A DNA stretch of 64,000 nucleotides, from assembly GCF_000311985.1 (NCBI RefSeq), contig NZ_HE978585.1, forward strand, positions 986,536 to 1,050,535, in the 5' to 3' direction. The notes beneath the pieces were generated by a model. It ran no database searches and was not told the DNA's origin. It saw nothing but the letters and a program-made list of their open reading frames with translations. Every line of letters starts with the position of its first letter. Position 1 is the stretch's first letter. The translations under genes were made by a program, and so were the position numbers. Source of the stretch: Kallipyga massiliensis ph2. Lineage in GTDB: Bacteria; Bacillota; Clostridia; Tissierellales; Peptoniphilaceae. This document shows, piece after piece, positions 62,338-64,000 of the stretch.

Positions 62338-63771
62338 ATGGCAAAATTCTTTAAGCGGGGGATGGAAGTCACCTTCACCGTTGATGACTTTACTCTGGAA
62401 GGTCGGGGGGTGGGACACCTCCGCCCCGGCGACCAGGTCTTTTCTGAAGGCGGATCCGCTTATACCCTGGGCAAGGGGGATGCCCCGGTCGGCTTCACGA
62501 TCTTCACCTCCCATGTTCTGCCCGGAGACAGGGTCCGGGTCCGCCTGGGGAAGACCAAGAAGCGCTATGGAGAAGGGGATCTCTTGACCATTCTGGAGAA
62601 AAGCCCTGACCGGGTCGATCCCCCCTGCCCTCATGCTCATATCTGCGGCGGTTGCCCCTTCATCGCCCTGACCCGCGATCGGGAGCTTGCCTTCAAGCAG
62701 TCCATGGTCCGGGACGTCCTCGAGCGGATCGGCCGGGTGGATGGCCAGGACCTGGGCCTACCGGAAATGGTCAGCCGGTCGGAATGGGCCTACCGGAAGA
62801 AGGTCAACCTCCGGGTCAATCCGGATGGCCTCCTCTCCTACACCCAATCCGCCTCCATGGACCTCTTTCCCATAGAGAAGTGTCCCATTGTTCGTCCGGA
62901 AATCCAAGACAAGATCGACCTTTGGCAAGAGGAAGCGGGAAAGAACCCCCGGTTCCGGGCCATTGTCCGGAAAGTTCGGATGATCGTCATCCGCGTCTCC
63001 TCATTGGGGGAGACCCTCTGCTTCCTCATCACCGATCCCATTGACGATGAGGACCGGGAGGAGCTCTTCGGTCAGCTGTCGCCCTTGGCTTTCGACGTCC
63101 TGGCCCAGTCGGCCAACGCCCAGGAAGGAGATGTGACCATGGGGGAGGAGGTCTTTTTCGCGACCCCAAAGACCTCCATTCGTGAGGATCTCATGGGCTA
63201 TCATTTTTTCATATCCCCGCCCTCCTTTTTCCAAATCAACGGGGATATTGCCCCCCTTCTCTATGACCAAGCTATCCGCCTACTTGCCGGGCCGGAGGAT
63301 GGTAGGGCAGGGGATAGGGTCCTGGACCTCTACTGCGGGACGGGAACCACCTCCCTTCTCCTTTCAGGTAAGGTAAACCAGGTCCTGGGCATAGAAATCC
63401 TGGAGGAGGCCGTCGAAGATGGACGGGAGGCTTGCCGGGCCAATGGAGTGGACAATGTTTCCTTCCTTCCCGGCCGGGTGGAAGACCTTCTTGCGAGTCC
63501 GGTCTTGGAGGATATGGCCCCCAAAAAGGCCCTGGTCGACCCGCCCCGGAAGGGCCTGGATCCCCGGGCCCTCGAAGCCATCGGGAATTCGACTATCCAA
63601 GACCTGGTCTATATCTCCTGCAATCCCGCCACCCTGGCCCGGGATATTGAAGCCCTCTCCAATTTTAGCTTCTCCCTGGAATTCATCCGACTTTATGATA
63701 TGTTTCCGAAAACAAGCCAAGTTGAAGCCCTAACCCTATTGGTACGAGATTCGCACAGCGAATCGAAGTAG
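62338..63771 (+). CDS. rlmD: 23S rRNA (uracil-5-)-methyltransferase RlmD/RumA family
   Basis: Transfers methyl from SAM to uridine C5 in rRNA. 477 residues: TRAM-like N-terminus, Fe-S Cys motif CPHAHICGGCPF, SAM motif VLDLYCGTGTTSLLLS, ALVDPPRKGLDP, and catalytic Cys in YISCNPATLARDI. Clostridial members can act as RlmCD on two sites. GGAGG precedes the ATG. The last codons lie in the first arm of the palindrome array that follows. Confidence 0.94.
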   Translation: MAKFFKRGMEVTFTVDDFTLEGRGVGHLRPGDQVFSEGGSAYTLGKGDAPVGFTIFTSHVLPGDRVRVRLGKTKKRYGEGDLLTILEKSPDRVDPPCPHAHICGGCPFIALTRDRELAFKQSMVRDVLERIGRVDGQDLGLPEMVSRSEWAYRKKVNLRVNPDGLLSYTQSASMDLFPIEKCPIVRPEIQDKIDLWQEEAGKNPRFRAIVRKVRMIVIRVSSLGETLCFLITDPIDDEDREELFGQLSPLAFDVLAQSANAQEGDVTMGEEVFFATPKTSIREDLMGYHFFISPPSFFQINGDIAPLLYDQAIRLLAGPEDGRAGDRVLDLYCGTGTTSLLLSGKVNQVLGIEILEEAVEDGREACRANGVDNVSFLPGRVEDLLASPVLEDMAPKKALVDPPRKGLDPRALEAIGNSTIQDLVYISCNPATLARDIEALSNFSFSLEFIRLYDMFPKTSQVEALTLLVRDSHSESK

Positions 63772-63984
63772 CAATAGGGTTGGTTTTGTCGAAAACGGTA
63801 AACCACCACTAGTGTTTTGGAGAGATAGTGGTGTTGGTTTGGGAAAAACAACCAAACCAACACTATTGTTCTCGGGCCTAGCATAGTGTTGGTTTTGAGA
63901 AATCAGCAAATCAACACTATTTTTTGCTCTAAACTACTCCCGAAGATAGTGGTGATACGTCAAAAAACGCTAATCCAACACTAT
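63732..63984. repeat. Array of alternating complementary arms (nested palindromes)
   Basis: Complementary arms alternate through the end of rlmD and 230 intergenic bases: AACCCTATTG 63732, CAATAGGGTT 63772, AAACCACCACTA 63800, ATAGTGGTGTTGGTTTGG 63825, CCAAACCAACACTAT 63852, ATAGTGTTGG 63883, CAACACTAT 63912, ATAGTGGTG 63946, CCAACACTAT 63975. Each inner arm can pair with its left or right neighbour (8-15 bp), giving mutually exclusive hairpins. The spacers differ, so it is not CRISPR. The array may continue beyond the window. No ORF is seen in 63772-64000. Confidence 0.8.
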
Positions 63985-64000
63985 TGAAGGGGGAAAATAT

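Noticed and set aside
63732..63984. CRISPR array
   Set aside because: Repeats alternate in orientation, vary in length and have spacers of irregular size; no cas gene in view.

Overview
The window looks like the chromosome of a strictly anaerobic, low-redox Firmicute (Bacillota). The evidence is a clostridial-order Rnf complex (rnfCDGEAB), class III (anaerobic) ribonucleotide reductase, rubrerythrin, desulfoferrodoxin-type superoxide reductase, formate-tetrahydrofolate ligase, the Prp protease next to an L27 with a cleavable N-terminal extension, tRNAs without an encoded CCA end, and the conserved block radC-mreBCD-...-rplU-prp-rpmA-obg. No sporulation genes are seen (spo0B and spoIVF are missing from that block). 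A Tissierellia/Peptoniphilaceae-like organism is my best guess, but this is inference; no rRNA is present. Housekeeping genes are fairly GC-rich, whereas about 42.6-44.8 kb and 47.6-52.0 kb are clearly AT-richer and look acquired.

Layout. 0-6.2 kb: 3' part of groEL, a phage-type sigma-like HTH protein, an atypical response regulator, an RsuA-family pseudouridine synthase, a small metallophosphoesterase and a UvrD-type helicase. 6.4-10.5 kb: tRNA-Leu(CAA), polA, coaE and a lytic transglycosylase. 10.6-16.9 kb: tRNA-Leu(GAG), rnfCDGEAB, a NusG-domain-II membrane protein split at an A8 run, and a Gx-transporter-family membrane protein. 16.9-26.0 kb: radC, mreBCD, a very large class B PBP, rplU-prp-rpmA and obg (elongation machinery plus ribosome assembly). 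26-36.5 kb: IMP dehydrogenase, a CofE-like ligase, a dicarboxylate/amino acid symporter, a PepV-type dipeptidase, a Maf-zincin fusion and a heterodimeric ABC exporter. 36.5-42.4 kb: exonuclease III, rubrerythrin, the TldD/TldE pair and an aminotransferase.

42.5-47.6 kb: tRNA-Ala(GGC), a HicBA toxin-antitoxin pair, a C39-like cysteine peptidase, a YkvA-like protein, then nrdG and nrdD with NrdR-box-like sites. 47.6-52.0 kb: an AT-rich cassette of a family III CoA-transferase, a CitMHS-type transporter, a MaoC-type hydratase and a LysR regulator. By gene content this looks like uptake and CoA-dependent processing of a small di- or tricarboxylic acid. 52.0-61.6 kb: a secreted DUF1002 protein, an Abi_2-type HEPN protein directly upstream of fhs-folC, lexA with a candidate own operator, superoxide reductase, and a MoxR AAA+ ATPase with a vWA partner. 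61.6-64 kb: mntP, an RlmD-type rRNA methyltransferase, and a run of nine alternating complementary arms at the right edge that no gene explains.

The most unusual items are that alternating palindrome array (63732-63984), the AT-rich CoA-transferase/MaoC/CitMHS cassette with its symmetrical repeat cluster, the Maf-zincin fusion, the NusG-II gene interrupted exactly at a phased A AAA AAA slippery site, and intrinsic terminators that abut the ribosome binding sites of polA, rnfC and nrdG.
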